In this document: one piece after another, positions 20,224-33,600 of the stretch
Layout of the letters: each line of letters opens with the position of its first letter
Numbering within the stretch: the stretch's first letter is position 1
Origin: Labyrinthula sp. Ha
Lineage: Eukaryota; Sar; Bigyra; Labyrinthulida; Labyrinthulaceae
Direction: 5' to 3'
Length of the DNA stretch: 64,000 nt
Assembly (NCBI GenBank): GCA_015227615.1
Contig: JAALGZ010000035.1
Coordinates: 310,001 to 374,000, forward strand
The notes under the pieces: model-generated
The model's input: only the letters and a program-made list of their open reading frames with translations
Told to the model about the DNA's origin: nothing
The model's database searches: none
Program-made: the position numbers and the translations under genes

Positions 20224-23200
20224 TTTTTTGAAGATAGTCTCGTATCTAGAGTAATGCAACCTTGCTTTAGTCATTGGACTTAATGGAATCGTTTCAAACC
20301 AATAAAAGGGTAGATATCTACGAAACCTATTATACTAGAAGTAATAAAAGATACAACAATATTTTATATAAATACATATTTTGCATTTTCCCTTTAAATA
20401 AACTTTTTTTCATAATTTTGACGTATTTGAGCTAATTTATATCCCCATCTGGGTAAATGCTACCCCAGTCTTTGTACTCAGAGGTTCATTGAATTCCGAA
20501 ACAACCTTGGAGAGGTTATTGTTTGCTCTAATGGTTTGAATGTGTTATATAAGATTTAAACTTCAATTTTTAATTTTCTACACAAATGAATGAAATGGCC
20601 TAGAGTTAAATAGTTGAAAGTATTTACTGCGGACAAATCAGTTCTGAGATATTACATAAAATAAATTAAGAAAGGTAAGCTCCATAATAAATCTAAGAAA
20701 AATATTTTTAGATAGAAATAAGCCTTGTTGATTCTTGAAATTGTGATCTATCGAATTGTTGGCATATAATCACGGTAAGTTCTTTCATTATTGGAACAGG
20801 ATACTTCATCGGCATGAGGAAAATCTCTCTGTAATGACCTTATTTATTTATAGTTTCTTGCTATATAATTTTTGCTTCCAATGGTGAGGATATTCCTTTT
20901 ATATTTTGGTTCATTAGCTCTAGTTAACAGATTACGTCTATACTGCTACTTGCTACTATGAACGATCACTCCCCAGATGTTCCTTTCTGGCTACACAGTC
21001 TCTATAATGACGTATTTTTTTGTTCCACTTTTATCCTATTCTATTTTGGCGCACTTGATACAGAATCATACAACCCCGATCTAGCATATTCTTGACCATC
21101 ATTTACACCATGTTATTCTGTTTTCATCGACCAGAAGCAATCAACAAAACAAAATTATAACATCAATATTGAAGGAAAACTTCAAGCTATTTACCGTAAT
21201 TGCCAAGATGAAGTATTTAGATATCAATAAACCAAACCAAATTATTACATGTGCTATGGGGATATGAATAAGTTAGTTTCTAACTGCTATAGGAAGTTGC
21301 TCTTGTTAATTTTCTCTGAATCCCTATCTAAACTTCAGCCTCCAGATTTGGTTTAATAAAGTTTCCATTTCTACCATCTAATCGACGATTTCAACCGGGA
21401 AAACAAGTTATTTCTACTAAGATTTGCGGGCTAATACACTATTTTGGCCAAAAAGAGTTTTTCTTTTTATTGCTACTGATATTAGGAACGGTTTGATATA
21501 GAAGAGCTAGTAGAAACCTATCATGCGTATTATGGGGAGGGTTTTAAGTTTCAGTATGATTAACTAGGAAAATACGCTACTAAATGTTCTTAAAAGAGAT
21601 CGATGAAAAAGAATCTGAGGTTATCACAGAATGGGTGAGACTTTCTAAAGTTGATATGCATAGGAAAATAAGATCATTCAATGTGTAAGACGTTTCGAAT
21701 AATAGCTTAAAATACATTCTTCGTTCCTGCATTGCCGCAAACATATAGCTTGTTACCTTTCTGATTTCTAGGAAACTCGTGCCCAGTATTTTATGTTATT
21801 AATCTTCTCTTAATCACTGGTGGGTATGAGCTAATAGTTAAAAATTTTACATTGCAAGTAAGTAAGTTTACCAGTATAGCTCGGGTACTATGTACTAGGC
21901 AATAGAACTCTGATATGTATCTATACGTTGTGAAGATGGAAGACAATACAGTCTTTTTCTTTCATTTATTACATATCGTGCTTGTTCGAGCCATCGGTAT
22001 CAACTTGATTTCTCCGTCAGGTATTTGTTGCTTTCTTGTTTATAGAATTGTCTTAATGATTGTGTCTGTTGTTGCTTTTTTTGTGCTACCAAATAAATTA
22101 ACCCCAAATATATATTCAAGGTTTTCTAGTAGATTCAAGTCTAACAGTACTAAAATCCAAGATAAAAATATTTCATATATTATTTTCTAGTTTTAAATTC
22201 TTTAGACCTTTGGCATCTATATGTACAGATACTATATGAGAAGTCCGATATGCTGAGTATGCATGCATGAACTGAGTTCCTCTTTTGCAGTCTTCAAAGT
22301 TAGATTATTATAAGACACTTTCTTACTCGGTAACAAATTAATTCCCAAACAACTTCCTTTGACTGTATAATATTGATAAATTTGATCTCATTTATTTATA
22401 ATCTTGTGATAGGGAAATCATCTACCTTATCATTGACATAGACAAATCCTGTAGCCATGTGTTTTCCTCTTATGGATAAGACAAATAGAATCAGAAAATA
22501 TTAGTATTAACCCAAGGATATTTCTTGCCTTCATTTGAATTATTTAAGGCTCTAAGATTCATCGTACAATATAATCGATGTGTAAGGTCAACATAGCCAG
22601 ATTCTATGAATCTCGATGACAACTTCAATAAGTAAAGTCATTTTATTACTAACTTTTGGAGACATGTTAACTATTGTATGTGCGGATTTGGATAGTCATA
22701 TAGTAACCTTAATCAAAAATAGAAACAGACCACTATAAATTATTTAACTCTTGTGAATAATTTAGTCATGAATGTCAAAAAATTTTCTAAAACCAGTAAC
22801 TAAAAAACAGAATTCCTTTCATTTTGTACATATCTTAGATTTATCCAGTAGCAATTTTGTATCCTCAACCGAGCAGTCTCTTCAAAAGAATGAATCTCGT
22901 ACCGGTAAATTCTTTCTTCAAGTAGGTAACCATGGTACTGATAAAAAAAAATCTGAGGAAATCTAGAGAGTTGTAATGAAGAGATGATGATATTTGTGTT
23001 TCGGGGTTGTATCACCTATTTTTCTTATGGATCATAAAAACATTAGGTGGCAAGAAATCTCAAACTACATTTGATTTAGTTGTTGAAAGTTAGAAAAATC
23101 AAATTTTAGTATTGACAGCTGGTTCTCAAATGCAGACATGTTTCACATCATTCTTATTTTCATTATTCTACATATTTTCGAGTTTTTCATTAGTTTCTAA

Positions 23201-26200
23201 CTAGTTTCCGCACTTATAAAAACGTTGGATAAAAAAATAAGTTATATCTTTCATTATATACTACTACATATATAATTATCAAGTTTCTTGAATCTATTGA
23301 CCTTTAGTTCAATTCATGAACTGTATTTTCTTACATTCTCGAAGTTTTTATTTCATACGGAGGTATCAATTTTTAAATATACTTGTCTTGAAAACGAATG
23401 ACTCTTTGGTATTGAATATTTACCTTGGAATGTTCTTTCTAATTCTAAATTTTATTCTAATTACTGTAGTAGTAGGATAGCTGTGACAATTCTAAATAGT
23501 ATACATTTTATTAATTTTTTCACGAATGTAGATTCTTATTATGGAACTATCACCCAGAGTTTTTTGAGTATATCCTAAGATGAAATATTTTTATATATCA
23601 TGTTTTAATTCAGTTTGGAATCACTTATGAGAAGCATCGCAGCGACTATTTTTTCTGCTATTCTTGCTAAATTACATGAAATTCGTCTATTTAGTAGATT
23701 AATAAGTTGTAAATGAAACTTTCAATGCATAAGGAAACTTTTATAGTAGATATATTTCCCTTACGTCCCGTATTACTCTCTGTTAAGAATTTTTTGTTCA
23801 AAATGACTTTAGCGTAGGTGGGCATTTTTTGTATTTTGTTGCTTGATCATTTTTTCAAACCGAAAGTTAAGCAAATTTTAAAAGTAGCGATGAGTGGTAA
23901 CATGTGCATAATTTTGCTTCATCTTCAAAAACTTTTAGTTTCATGAGTTACTTTGCATCTTAAGAATTTTTTTTTTGCTCTAGCATACAAGATTATCAAG
24001 AGATTTTTTAGATTTTCATTCGCATTTTATTTACATGGAACCATTTTGCTATAATTTAAAAATTGATATATAATGGTTAGAGAATATTTGTTCAAAGTAT
24101 TTTGTGCTTAATTTTTTATTTGTTTTCCTGAATAAAAATGGCTTTATTCTTGCCTTTATTTACCTATTCGTGTCAATTTCTGTATTGAACATGTATATAT
24201 AACAAAAAAAATATATTTTCCCCTTCATTTGAGTTTATTTTAGAACATAAAGAATTGTATTCAGCAGTTAAGGTGCATTCATAGCTCGTACTGTTTTAAT
24301 TTTTGTACTGAAATTTTATTTGTTTTAAGCGCAGAGCTACCTGTAGAAAATACTTGATAATGGGATAATTGCATCTTTGCTAAATTCTGCTTAAAGGAAA
24401 ATACTAAATAATGGATTTCAAGTTAAAACATTGGAGCTAGTTAAATCAATATAAACAAAATTGAATAATTTAATTACATCGGAATTCGAAAAAAAATCCT
24501 TACAATGATAGTAACCCAAAGTGAACAAAGTATACGAGCACTTCCATGAAAGTTACTTTTTCTATAGATTAAGGGCACCAAGACATAGTACCGCTCGTAT
24601 TCAGCTACAAGTCATTACCTTTTCAGGACAGTTTTAAGAAAATTCTTTTGGTCCTTAACCGTATTTGCTATTATTAGCATTTTAAATATTGTTTATTGTT
24701 ATTTTCAGGCTCACTGTTAGTTTCCAATTCTTAGGTCTGTTTTCTGCTTGTTGATAAGCTTGTCAAATGAATTCCAAATACAGATGTAGCTTTAGCGTTT
24801 AAACTATATGTCTTTCAACCGATATCGTTTAAAAAATCAGAGCAAAAAATAATAAATAACATTTATAAGGAACAATATAATTCTAAAGGTTAATCAAAGT
24901 GAAAAAATAATAGTTACAAGGCTTGATATTATATATTTGAAATACTGAGATCGCTATTACGCATGGAGTTACATCATATCATCAAACCATAGTGATTGGG
25001 TTTGTAGTTTTAAGTAAAACAGAATAAATATTCTTAACATTTTTCTCAGCTTAGGATGAAATCGCTAAGTAAGATTATGTATTTGAAGAAAAAAATATCT
25101 TAGACCTAGGTTGTTATCCATATATTACTCCCCAAAGTCTCGCTTCCATTAACCACAGCTTGTCGCGTTTTTCTGACAAATGTTGTGATGAGAGGTTATT
25201 AATATATATATATGTTGCAACAATTTGGATGGTTATGTCTTATTAATTCATCGATCAAATTTTTGTATTTAAAAATGTTGCGGAGAGTCTCGACTGGAGA
25301 CCCATTCTGAAAGAAAGTTCACCGGGAAAATATATATTCTTGGTATGAGCCTTACATCATGACTTTCTGTGGTAAACTAAATATTTCGAGCTCTTACATT
25401 ACTCTAGAAAATACAGGGGCACCAAAATCTTCATTTTGAGTATTGCAACAATGAAAGTTTGCTATCATGTTGCAGGTAGTTACTTCTTATCACCTATTTA
25501 GTTCTTGTAGTGGTAAATTTCGCTATAATTACATTTTTAATTATTATTTGTATTCACTTAATAATCTTGTATTGGCAACATTCCAATAGGACCGGGTCCT
25601 TGGTTATAGTTAAATTCTTTTAGATTAGTCTCCAGTATCCTCTATTTGAATGAACATTAAAAATCCACCATATATATAACATATGTTTTCTTTTATCTGG
25701 GGGTAGAGTCTTTTATTTATGAATAGATGCCTGTTATAAAGTATTACCTTATTTTCAATTTTTATTGGCTTGTCCCAAAGAGCAGATAACTAGAACATGG
25801 CGCCTTTGACTCGTTTTAAGCACTGTGAACTCTTGTTACAGGAATTAACTACTTTATCCAAACATTAATTTTAACCGCCGTGATGGTGTCATTTAAAGCG
25901 AGCGGAGGAAATGAGCATAGCGAACAGCACTTTTCGCTTCTAAGTGATGTTATGGTTCATTGCAAGAAAAATTGACTAGCTCCAAATTTCTACCCTCTAT
26001 TGATAAATAATAATAATTATACACAGAATAGAGTAATCTGCTAGATGATTTTCATTGCAACATCAGTGACTAGGAAATTGAAGTAGTGTTAGTACCCATG
26101 AGTCTAAAGCTAATCACAAATTGAAATAGAGAGATTAGTTCCAATATCATGCACAATTTCCAGTAGTTCTAATTAATATTTTATAAGATTATGTTATCAA

Positions 26201-27926
26201 AGGCTAATTTGTACCATTTTAAAATAGCTCAGTGCTGTTATCAGGAAACATCATCTAGCACCGTGGGTGCATTCTTAATTATTTGTGCATATTGCAATAT
26301 TATATTTTTTTATTTTCACTGATAATATAAGTTATAAAGAGTGTACGAATAGGAAAATAATAGATTTCTAGAGATCTCGAGATACCCATGGACATCGTTC
26401 GTACCGATGCATTATGCTAGATCAGAATCCATAGCTTAAACTTTGACCTGATGTTATCCACCATTTTAAAAAGAGTGTGATGTGGTGTTAGCTTAAAAAA
26501 AGAAATCATATTGGAAATCGAAAGTTATTTTGATTGATAATTCAATCGTCTTTAAAACTCACTCAATAATAAAGGTGTAAATTGAATTACCTACACTAAA
26601 CATTGATTCAGTTCTATATTCTTCTTCAAGGAAGATAAAGTTATTGAAGCATTCTTCAAGGATTGATTCCATGCTTGCAGCTATGAGTCAGGTAAGAAAA
26701 ATTGTGGATTCATTTCCATGAGTAGCAAGAATACTGGGAAATTCATGAAAACCCTGAAACCAAGAATCATTACTCCAGATAGGTTCCTAATAGAAAAGTA
26801 CACTAAAGTCTGAGACTGGTACTTTACGGTTGCAGGTTTGGCTCTATCTCCATGTTTCTCCACGTTACTGTACCTAGTCCAACCCAGTTCTTTCCCTCAA
26901 CTTCAGCCATATCTAATCTCTTAAAATCAGACACTGACAAGAATCTAGTTTTTCTTGAATTGTTTGTCAAAGCTCTTGTCGCAAGAGTCAGCAATGTGTC
27001 AAACCTCTCATATCGCACACAATCTAGTAGAACCAGCACCCAAAGCTTTATTCTTATACGAAGAAGGCAAAAGTGGCTTAAGAGTGTCTCCCTTTTTAAT
27101 ATTCCTAATCTATATAATGAGGCAGAGTTTACAGATATAAGACTGACTAAGTTCTAGGGTTTTATTCATGACGTATTTTACATGAAGTTGAAAAGACGAG
27201 AGATGTCAGAAATACTATTGAAGAAGAAGGTTTGCAATAGTGCGTTTTGAAAAAATGTTTATAGAGCATTATTTAGGGATGGACTGATTATTGGATAGTG
27301 ATGACTGATTTGTGATGTCTTAAGTTTAACTTATAAAGTTTATTCCATACATGGGAATACGTAAAATGAATATGTTGTAAAGCAGCATAAAGTTACGAGG
27401 CTCATATTTTATGAAAATTTTGATGACACCACATTGCTGTTTTTCAGTGGGGTTAAACTCTCTTCGAGATATTTTTGCAAGAGCAACTCTATGAACTTCT
27501 CGTTCATTTTTTTCTTACTTACCATGTACCAAGTTCTGAGTGCTGTTATCTCACTGTGCGAGACATTATAACTATGCCAACATAAATTTAGAGTTCTTGT
27601 GACATCATTGGTTCTTGTAGTTTAATTCCATAATTGAACCTTCCCTGAAGTCAACTTTTAGTTGTTCTACTCCTGCAATATGTTTAAATAGGTTTAAAAT
27701 CTTAAACCTACTACGAAAATTCTAGTGTTGTCTTATCATAAAAAGGTTTGATAATTTAAACAAGGAACCAAGTTTGATGCATACGATATCTATATTCCTG
27801 CTTCATTTCTCATTGTAACTACTATTGCCAATTACTATGCAGTGTAAATACTTCGGAACAAAATCTTGCAAACATGAATAAAAACATCAGGTGAAAATTT
27901 AAGAAATTATTACAACTAGACGCAAA
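20224..27926. other. Gene-poor AT-rich desert
   Basis: 7.7 kb without a supportable gene. Frames are short and scattered (for example 21915-22190 and 22772-22966) and show no domains. A short (AT)n run lies near 25200. One island, 26640-27160, has several overlapping frames and is listed separately. No tRNA, rRNA or transposase was seen. Confidence 0.55.
26640..27160 (-). other. Island of overlapping frames, possible gene fragment
   Basis: Less AT-rich than its surroundings. On the minus strand, 27039-26824 reads LVLLDCVRYERFDTLLTLA and later FKRLDMAEVEGKNWVGLG, and a second frame (26863-26681) reads a hydrophobic stretch VMILGFRVFMNFPVFLLLM. A 41-nt GT-AG segment would fuse the two in frame. 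A plus-strand frame (26852-27157, 101 codons) covers the same DNA. No family was recognised and the strand is not settled. Confidence 0.25.
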
Positions 27927-29927
27927 TTAGTCAACTTCTTCAACACTTGGTCCACCAGCACCGCCTTGAGGTGGAGCTCCTCCTGGTGCACCTCCAGGGA
28001 AGCCACCTGGCATTCCCCCAGGCATACCTCCCGGCATTCCACCTGGCATACCTCCAGGCATTCCGCCTGCTCCACCACCAGCTTTCTGATATGCTGCCAT
28101 CATAATTGGGTTTGCAACACCTTCGACTTCTTTTTGTTTTTCTTCGTAGATTTCTTTATTCTCTTCTTGATGCTCATCCAGCCATTTCAATGTGTCATCA
28201 ATTTTCTCCTCAAGCTTCTTCTTATCGTCTTCAGGAATATGTGGCTTTAACTTCTCTTCATTAAGACTGTTCTTCATACTGAAGCAATAGTTCTCCAAAC
28301 CATTCTTAGCTTCAATCTTTTCCTTGATTTTTTCATCATCAGCTTTAAATTTCTCAGCTTCTGCAACCATTCTTTCAACATCTTCCTTAGAGAGCCTTCC
28401 TTTATCGTTGGTAATAGTAATCTTGTTCTCCTTTCCAGTACTCTTTTCAACTGCTGAAACATTCAAAATACCGTTAGCATCAATATCGTAACACACTTCA
28501 ATTTGTGGAACTCCTCTAGGCATAGGTGGAATACCATCAAGTTGAAACTTACCTAGCAAGTTGTTGTCTTTTGTCATTGAACGCTCTCCTTCAAACACTT
28601 GAATCAATACCCCAGGTTGGTTGTCAGCGTAGGTTGAGAATGTTTGTGTCTTTTTCGCAGGAATAGTTGTGTTTCTCGCAATAAGTGTAGTCATAACACC
28701 ACCAGCAGTTTCAAGTCCAAGACTCAAAGGAGTTACATCAAGCAGCAACAGATCATTCAACTTAGCAGAATCGCCTCCAGTGGTTAAAATTGCAGCTTGT
28801 ACTGTGGCTCCATATGCTACAGCTTCATCTGGATTAATGTTCTTGCACGGGTCTTTGCCATTGAAAAAGTCCTTAAGCATTTCCTGTACTTTAGGGATAC
28901 GAGTGGACCCACCGACTAATACCACTTCGTGAACTTCTCCCTTGGACATCTTAGCATCTCTCAATACCTTTTCTACTGGCTCCATACAAGCTCTGAAGAA
29001 ATGCATATTAAGGTCTTCAAATCTTGCTCTCGTAATCTGAGAGGTAAAATCAACACCTTCGAAAAGACCATCAATCTCAATGTAGGCTTGGTGTGAGGAG
29101 GACAAAGTTCTTTTTGCTCTTTCACATGCAGTTCTTAGTCTTCTTTTCGATCTTTCGTTTGAGCTCATATCCTTCTTGAACTTCCTCTTGAACTCCTTCA
29201 TAAAGTAATCAACCAGAGTGTTGTCAAAATCTTCCCCACCTAAGTGAGTATCTCCAGCTGTAGCTTTAACTTCGAAAATACCTTCTTCAATTGTCAATAA
29301 AGACACATCAAAGGTTCCTCCACCCAAGTCAAAGATCAACACGTTTCTCTCTCCTTCCTTCTTATCAAGACCGTAAGCGATAGCAGCAGCTGTAGGTTCG
29401 TTGATAATTCTCAGAACATTAAGTCCAGCAATTACTCCAGCGTCTTTAGTTGCTTGTCTCTGGCTATCATTAAAATAAGCAGGTACTGTAACCACTGCGT
29501 TCTTAACTTCTTGTCCAAGGAAAGCCTCCGCAGTTCCTTTCATTTTTGTTAGAACCATAGATGAAACTTCCTCAGCAGCAAATGTTTTGCTCTCTCCCTT
29601 GTAATCAACCTGAATCATAGGTTTGTCATTAGCTCCAGCAACCACTTTGAACGGAAAGTGTTTGATATCAGATTGAACAGCAGGATCACTAAATTTTCTT
29701 CCAATAAGTCTCTTAGCATCAAACACAGTGTTAAATGGGTTCATAGACACCTGAGATTTGGCAGCATCCCCAATTAATCTCTCAGTTTCCGTAAAAGCAA
29801 CATAAGAAGGAGTAGTTCTATTTCCTTGGTCGTTTGCAATGATTTCTACTTGGTCGTTTTGCCAGCATCCCACGCATGAATAAGTTGTACCTAAGTCGAT
29901 ACCAATTCCAATTCCTTCAACTGACAT
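27927..29927 (-). CDS. HSP70: Cytosolic/nuclear Hsp70 chaperone
   Basis: 666-residue, intronless Hsp70. The ATPase signatures are intact: [27 protein letters not shown] and [14 protein letters not shown]. The substrate-binding domain follows, then a helical lid, a [10 protein letters not shown] repeat linker and the C-terminal EEVD that docks TPR co-chaperones such as Hop and CHIP. The EEVD tail and the absence of signal or transit peptide place it in the cytosol and nucleus, not in the ER (KDEL) or mitochondria. Codon use is richer in C/G at third positions than in its neighbours, as in highly expressed genes. A three-unit heat-shock element lies about 210 bp upstream of the ATG. The gene stands alone between two deserts. 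Confidence 0.97.
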   Translation of the reverse strand: MSVEGIGIGIDLGTTYSCVGCWQNDQVEIIANDQGNRTTPSYVAFTETERLIGDAAKSQVSMNPFNTVFDAKRLIGRKFSDPAVQSDIKHFPFKVVAGANDKPMIQVDYKGESKTFAAEEVSSMVLTKMKGTAEAFLGQEVKNAVVTVPAYFNDSQRQATKDAGVIAGLNVLRIINEPTAAAIAYGLDKKEGERNVLIFDLGGGTFDVSLLTIEEGIFEVKATAGDTHLGGEDFDNTLVDYFMKEFKRKFKKDMSSNERSKRRLRTACERAKRTLSSSHQAYIEIDGLFEGVDFTSQITRARFEDLNMHFFRACMEPVEKVLRDAKMSKGEVHEVVLVGGSTRIPKVQEMLKDFFNGKDPCKNINPDEAVAYGATVQAAILTTGGDSAKLNDLLLLDVTPLSLGLETAGGVMTTLIARNTTIPAKKTQTFSTYADNQPGVLIQVFEGERSMTKDNNLLGKFQLDGIPPMPRGVPQIEVCYDIDANGILNVSAVEKSTGKENKITITNDKGRLSKEDVERMVAEAEKFKADDEKIKEKIEAKNGLENYCFSMKNSLNEEKLKPHIPEDDKKKLEEKIDDTLKWLDEHQEENKEIYEEKQKEVEGVANPIMMAAYQKAGGGAGGMPGGMPGGMPGGMPGGMPGGFPGGAPGGAPPQGGAGGPSVEEVD

Positions 29928-30007
29928 AATTCGCTTTTTTTGAATAAATTTGTTTTTTTTTCTCTAAATGGTTGTTTTTGTTTTGTTTTGATATCTTTTC
30001 TAACATT

Positions 30008-30147
30008 TTCTAGAACAATTAAGTATTTGGGCCATTTGGCCTCATTATATAATATTGAGATTTGTGCCAATTGCGGCGAAACATTGCGAAATCGCAATTC
30101 GTGTCATCAATAGTGCGGTATTGGATTCGTACTGGAACTTTCCAGAA
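30008..30147 (-). promoter_or_regulatory. Heat-shock elements upstream of HSP70
   Basis: At 30135-30147 the pattern GAActTTCcaGAA is a perfect three-unit nGAAn heat-shock element. A two-unit TTCtaGAA lies at 30008-30015, and a TATATAAT-like box lies between them near 30043-30052. HSF trimers bind such inverted GAA arrays, so heat induction of HSP70 is expected. A CCAAT word follows at 30150. Confidence 0.65.
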
Positions 30148-30190
30148 AGCCAATTAGAATAGATATAATATTTTCTATATGCATGAAAAA

Positions 30191-30640
30191 TTAATGTTTA
30201 ATTCTCTCAACAGATGATGCTGTTTGGCTTTTAGCGTATACTCTAAAGGGATCAGCGCTATCGAATTTCCTTCGATAGTTGAAAGTAGTTAAACGAAGAC
30301 CAACCAAAAAAACTAGAATCACATAATATAACTGAAATATGCTGTTCTTTTCCAAGCTTAAGAAAGATTTGTTTGTTCTTGATAGAATGGTAATATATCC
30401 CTGTGTAACTAGATACTCCTGAGGTACTTCTTTCGTCCGAAGGTACCCAAGTTTAAACATAGCTGAACTCTACGTTGTTCAAGCGTAGGATACCTCCAGA
30501 GAAAACTTTTAGCCACAGCTTGTGAGTTATGAACAAGAAAAGATACAAGTTTATGCTTAAAACTGGATCTAAAGAGTAGAAAAGTTTCAAACTGGAGAAA
30601 ACATAAAAAGTTTAGCTCATTTAGATAATTCTTGACTACC
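30191..30640 (-). CDS. Possible small membrane-protein gene upstream of HSP70
   Basis: An ATG frame at 30457-30191 gives about 89 residues with one hydrophobic stretch (IFQLYYVILVFLVGL) and a polar tail (DPFRVYAKSQTASSVERIKH). An overlapping frame just upstream (30642-30409) reads SQAVAKSFLWRYPTLEQRRV. A 28-nt GT-AG segment could join that upstream frame to a third reading (SSYTGIYYHSIKNKQIFLKL). The frames compete and no family was recognised, so the exon structure is not settled. Confidence 0.33.
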
Positions 30641-30642
30641 AA

Positions 30643-33600
30643 CTAACATAATATGAACTCAATTTCCTTCTAATCACGTTGTAGTTTAGGCCAATAGCTC
30701 CCACATTAAAAAAATGTGTTCAATAGGAATGAGTTAAATTTACCACTATCGAAGGTCCAAATTTTGCCTGTCACTTTAGCATCCACTCATCAGATGGAAA
30801 CTATTGAGTGTAACTTTGTAGGAGTATTACTTCTGGATAATGCTGTGATATGCATATGTATTTTAAAAGCATTACATAGTATGAAGTCAACATACGCTCA
30901 TTTTAAGATAAAAATGTAGAGTAAACAAGATTAGATAATACTCAACCTTGGTTAATTTATTGTATAAGGAAAATCACCTCATTAGTATTTTGTTTTTGCG
31001 AAGTATAAATATCTATCTTGGGAAACAGTTTTAAGAAACATGTTAACATTTAATCCCCTAATTTTTAGGCACTTTCTGAGTAGCAAATGTTTGTGATTTC
31101 TAATGCAGCAAAATTCCCAACAAAAAAATATGAAAGGTAATGATAATGTTTGATAGCTTAAGTTTATAGCTCAGAAAGCTTAGTTTCAAATAAATATTAA
31201 TACTTGGTCAAACTACAACAAGGTGAATTCCATTAGTGTCTGAAGGTTTTAACTTAATTAAGTTTTTAAAAAGCCTCCGTCGCGTCTCATCCTAAACTAA
31301 GAAGAAGCTTAGCTGATGCATAGTGATAGGAGCTAGATCACCCAAAGCAGCACTAAGAATGAAATACTCAACCAAGGCATAAACGGATAGCAAATCTGCT
31401 AATTATAGTTGATCAATACCCTAAACCATACTTCGCCACAAGGTTTAATCAAAAATGTCTTTTTGTAATGAAATTCTGTAACACTTTTTTTGTGAGCATT
31501 CATATACACACCTGTATGATATTTAAGCCTGGGTGCTGCACTACTGAGCCAAGCATATCCTTGAAATCCATTTACTAAGACACCAACCAAGGCTCAAACT
31601 AGAATTCTGCATAACCCATCATATTCTTCATGCAATTTAACAAGCTATTGTCCCAAGCACTCGCACCTTGTCATACTTTTTTCATTATTTCAACAAGTTT
31701 ATGAATTGCAAGAACCTAAGAATTCGGCTCATATGCAATAAAGTCTCCATATCAGCAGAATTTAATATATCTTTCAATGAAATGATAAAAAACGTATACT
31801 AAAGACTTCATTCAAGTGCTAAAATATGTTGATAGTTAATCTGAAGGATCCAAATTGTCTTGTACAATCACGGAACTATTGGAAGAACACTTCTAGCTTG
31901 TTGTTCTATCGTGCGTTCTTCACCGTGTTTCAATGCTTAATGGCAATAAAACTTTGTTTGAATAACCTTCTATATTATTGTCATCATGGAAAAGTATGAT
32001 CAACTTTTCTGTTGTAAATCTTCAACTTTGATCGCACTACAAGAAACTACATTCTAAACGTCTTATAGCTTCTGTGTATGCATACCCCCGATAGCACTTT
32101 CCGTGAAAATTACTTGGGTTTTAACCTGCAAAGATGGCATCCTAAAATCATTTCAATCTCCTGAAAGGTTTTGTCCTAGTTTTCCTTAGAAACTGACAAG
32201 AATTCTTTCTTAAAACTGATTTGACTAGAACAAGTTTCAGTACATTGTATTTGATTTTAGTTGATTCTAGAAAATATCTTCTTTCCGTATAGAGTTGATT
32301 TTATATAAGTAAACCCACAACAATTGATAATAGAAGATAGCGAAAAATGATAAGAAATTTACTGACTAGTGGTGATTTTAATTATTAAGCTTACTCTTTC
32401 TGTTGGTGTAATATTTTGAGGGCTATTAATCTCTTACTTATATACCTCTGAACACAGCATAATGTACATATATGTTTTTCGTTACATAATAGTTTTTAAC
32501 TTGACTCGAAACAACAAGAGTTGACGTTCCTCCATTAATGTTTGTAATGAAAATGGAGTCTTTAGCCCCGAATCAATTTCACAACAGAGGGATTCTGAAT
32601 CTGCAAAACTATAATTCATGGATGCGAAACAGGAATACTTACATGCAGACAAATACATATGAAGCTGTAAACTCGCTATAGTTGCCGCATTGATCACCAG
32701 TTCTTACATTAATACTAGTAATTACAATTACTATCCTAGAATTGTCGCTAGAAATTGGAAACAACTTATGTCAACTGTAACATCATACTTGGTAAAACAG
32801 AACTATAGATTCTTGATAAATATTAATGTGCTTTTCTTATTAATAAATTTAATTGTTACTCCAAATATCCTATGACATATGATGCAGGCCATCTTTATAC
32901 CTACGGTTTCTAGTGTTTAAAACACTAATGTGTATTTTATACATCGATGCTTAGTTTAAGAAACAATTAATCATGACTGCTTAGAGTTTCAAATTAACTA
33001 ATATATCTCATGCAACTAGTAATAATGCATAAAAAATTTCCGCCGTTTTCCTGTAGAGGGGTAAACAAACGGGATTCTCCATGGTTATTAATCGAATCTT
33101 CTCAAAATTTTTTGTTGTTGTAGATTTAAAACCTACTAGAAGATGTTGTACATAAAATTTCATCAAGAAAAAACGATCGGATTTCTTGAATCAAATTAAA
33201 TTGATTTGTCTGATCTTAAATGAAAAAATAAGGATTAATTCCCCAGAATTATATAACCACCTTCAACTTAGATTTCAAATGGATGCTCTAAGAGAGAACA
33301 GTGTTGCTTATCTTCTTGTCAACTTTCATCCTCGATACTTGTTATGTTTCATAAGGATGTATTCCCCAATTGAAGTGAAAACAAAATCTGGATTGATGCT
33401 TAGGGCATATACTCTAAGTTTTAGCGAAAACAATGACCAGAAAGGGAATAAATCTAATAAAACCAAGCCAAACCTCTATGTCACTTGATGTTTTGAATGA
33501 AGTTCAGATTTGATAGCTAAATATTTCAGAAATTATACTGGTTAGAATTGCCTAATATCTCAATAAGTAGGTGACATGGTCCTTTTATGTTTGATATATT

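Noticed and set aside
27966-28932. Plus-strand frames across HSP70
   Set aside because: Shadows of the HSP70 coding strand, caused by its codon bias and GGMP repeats.
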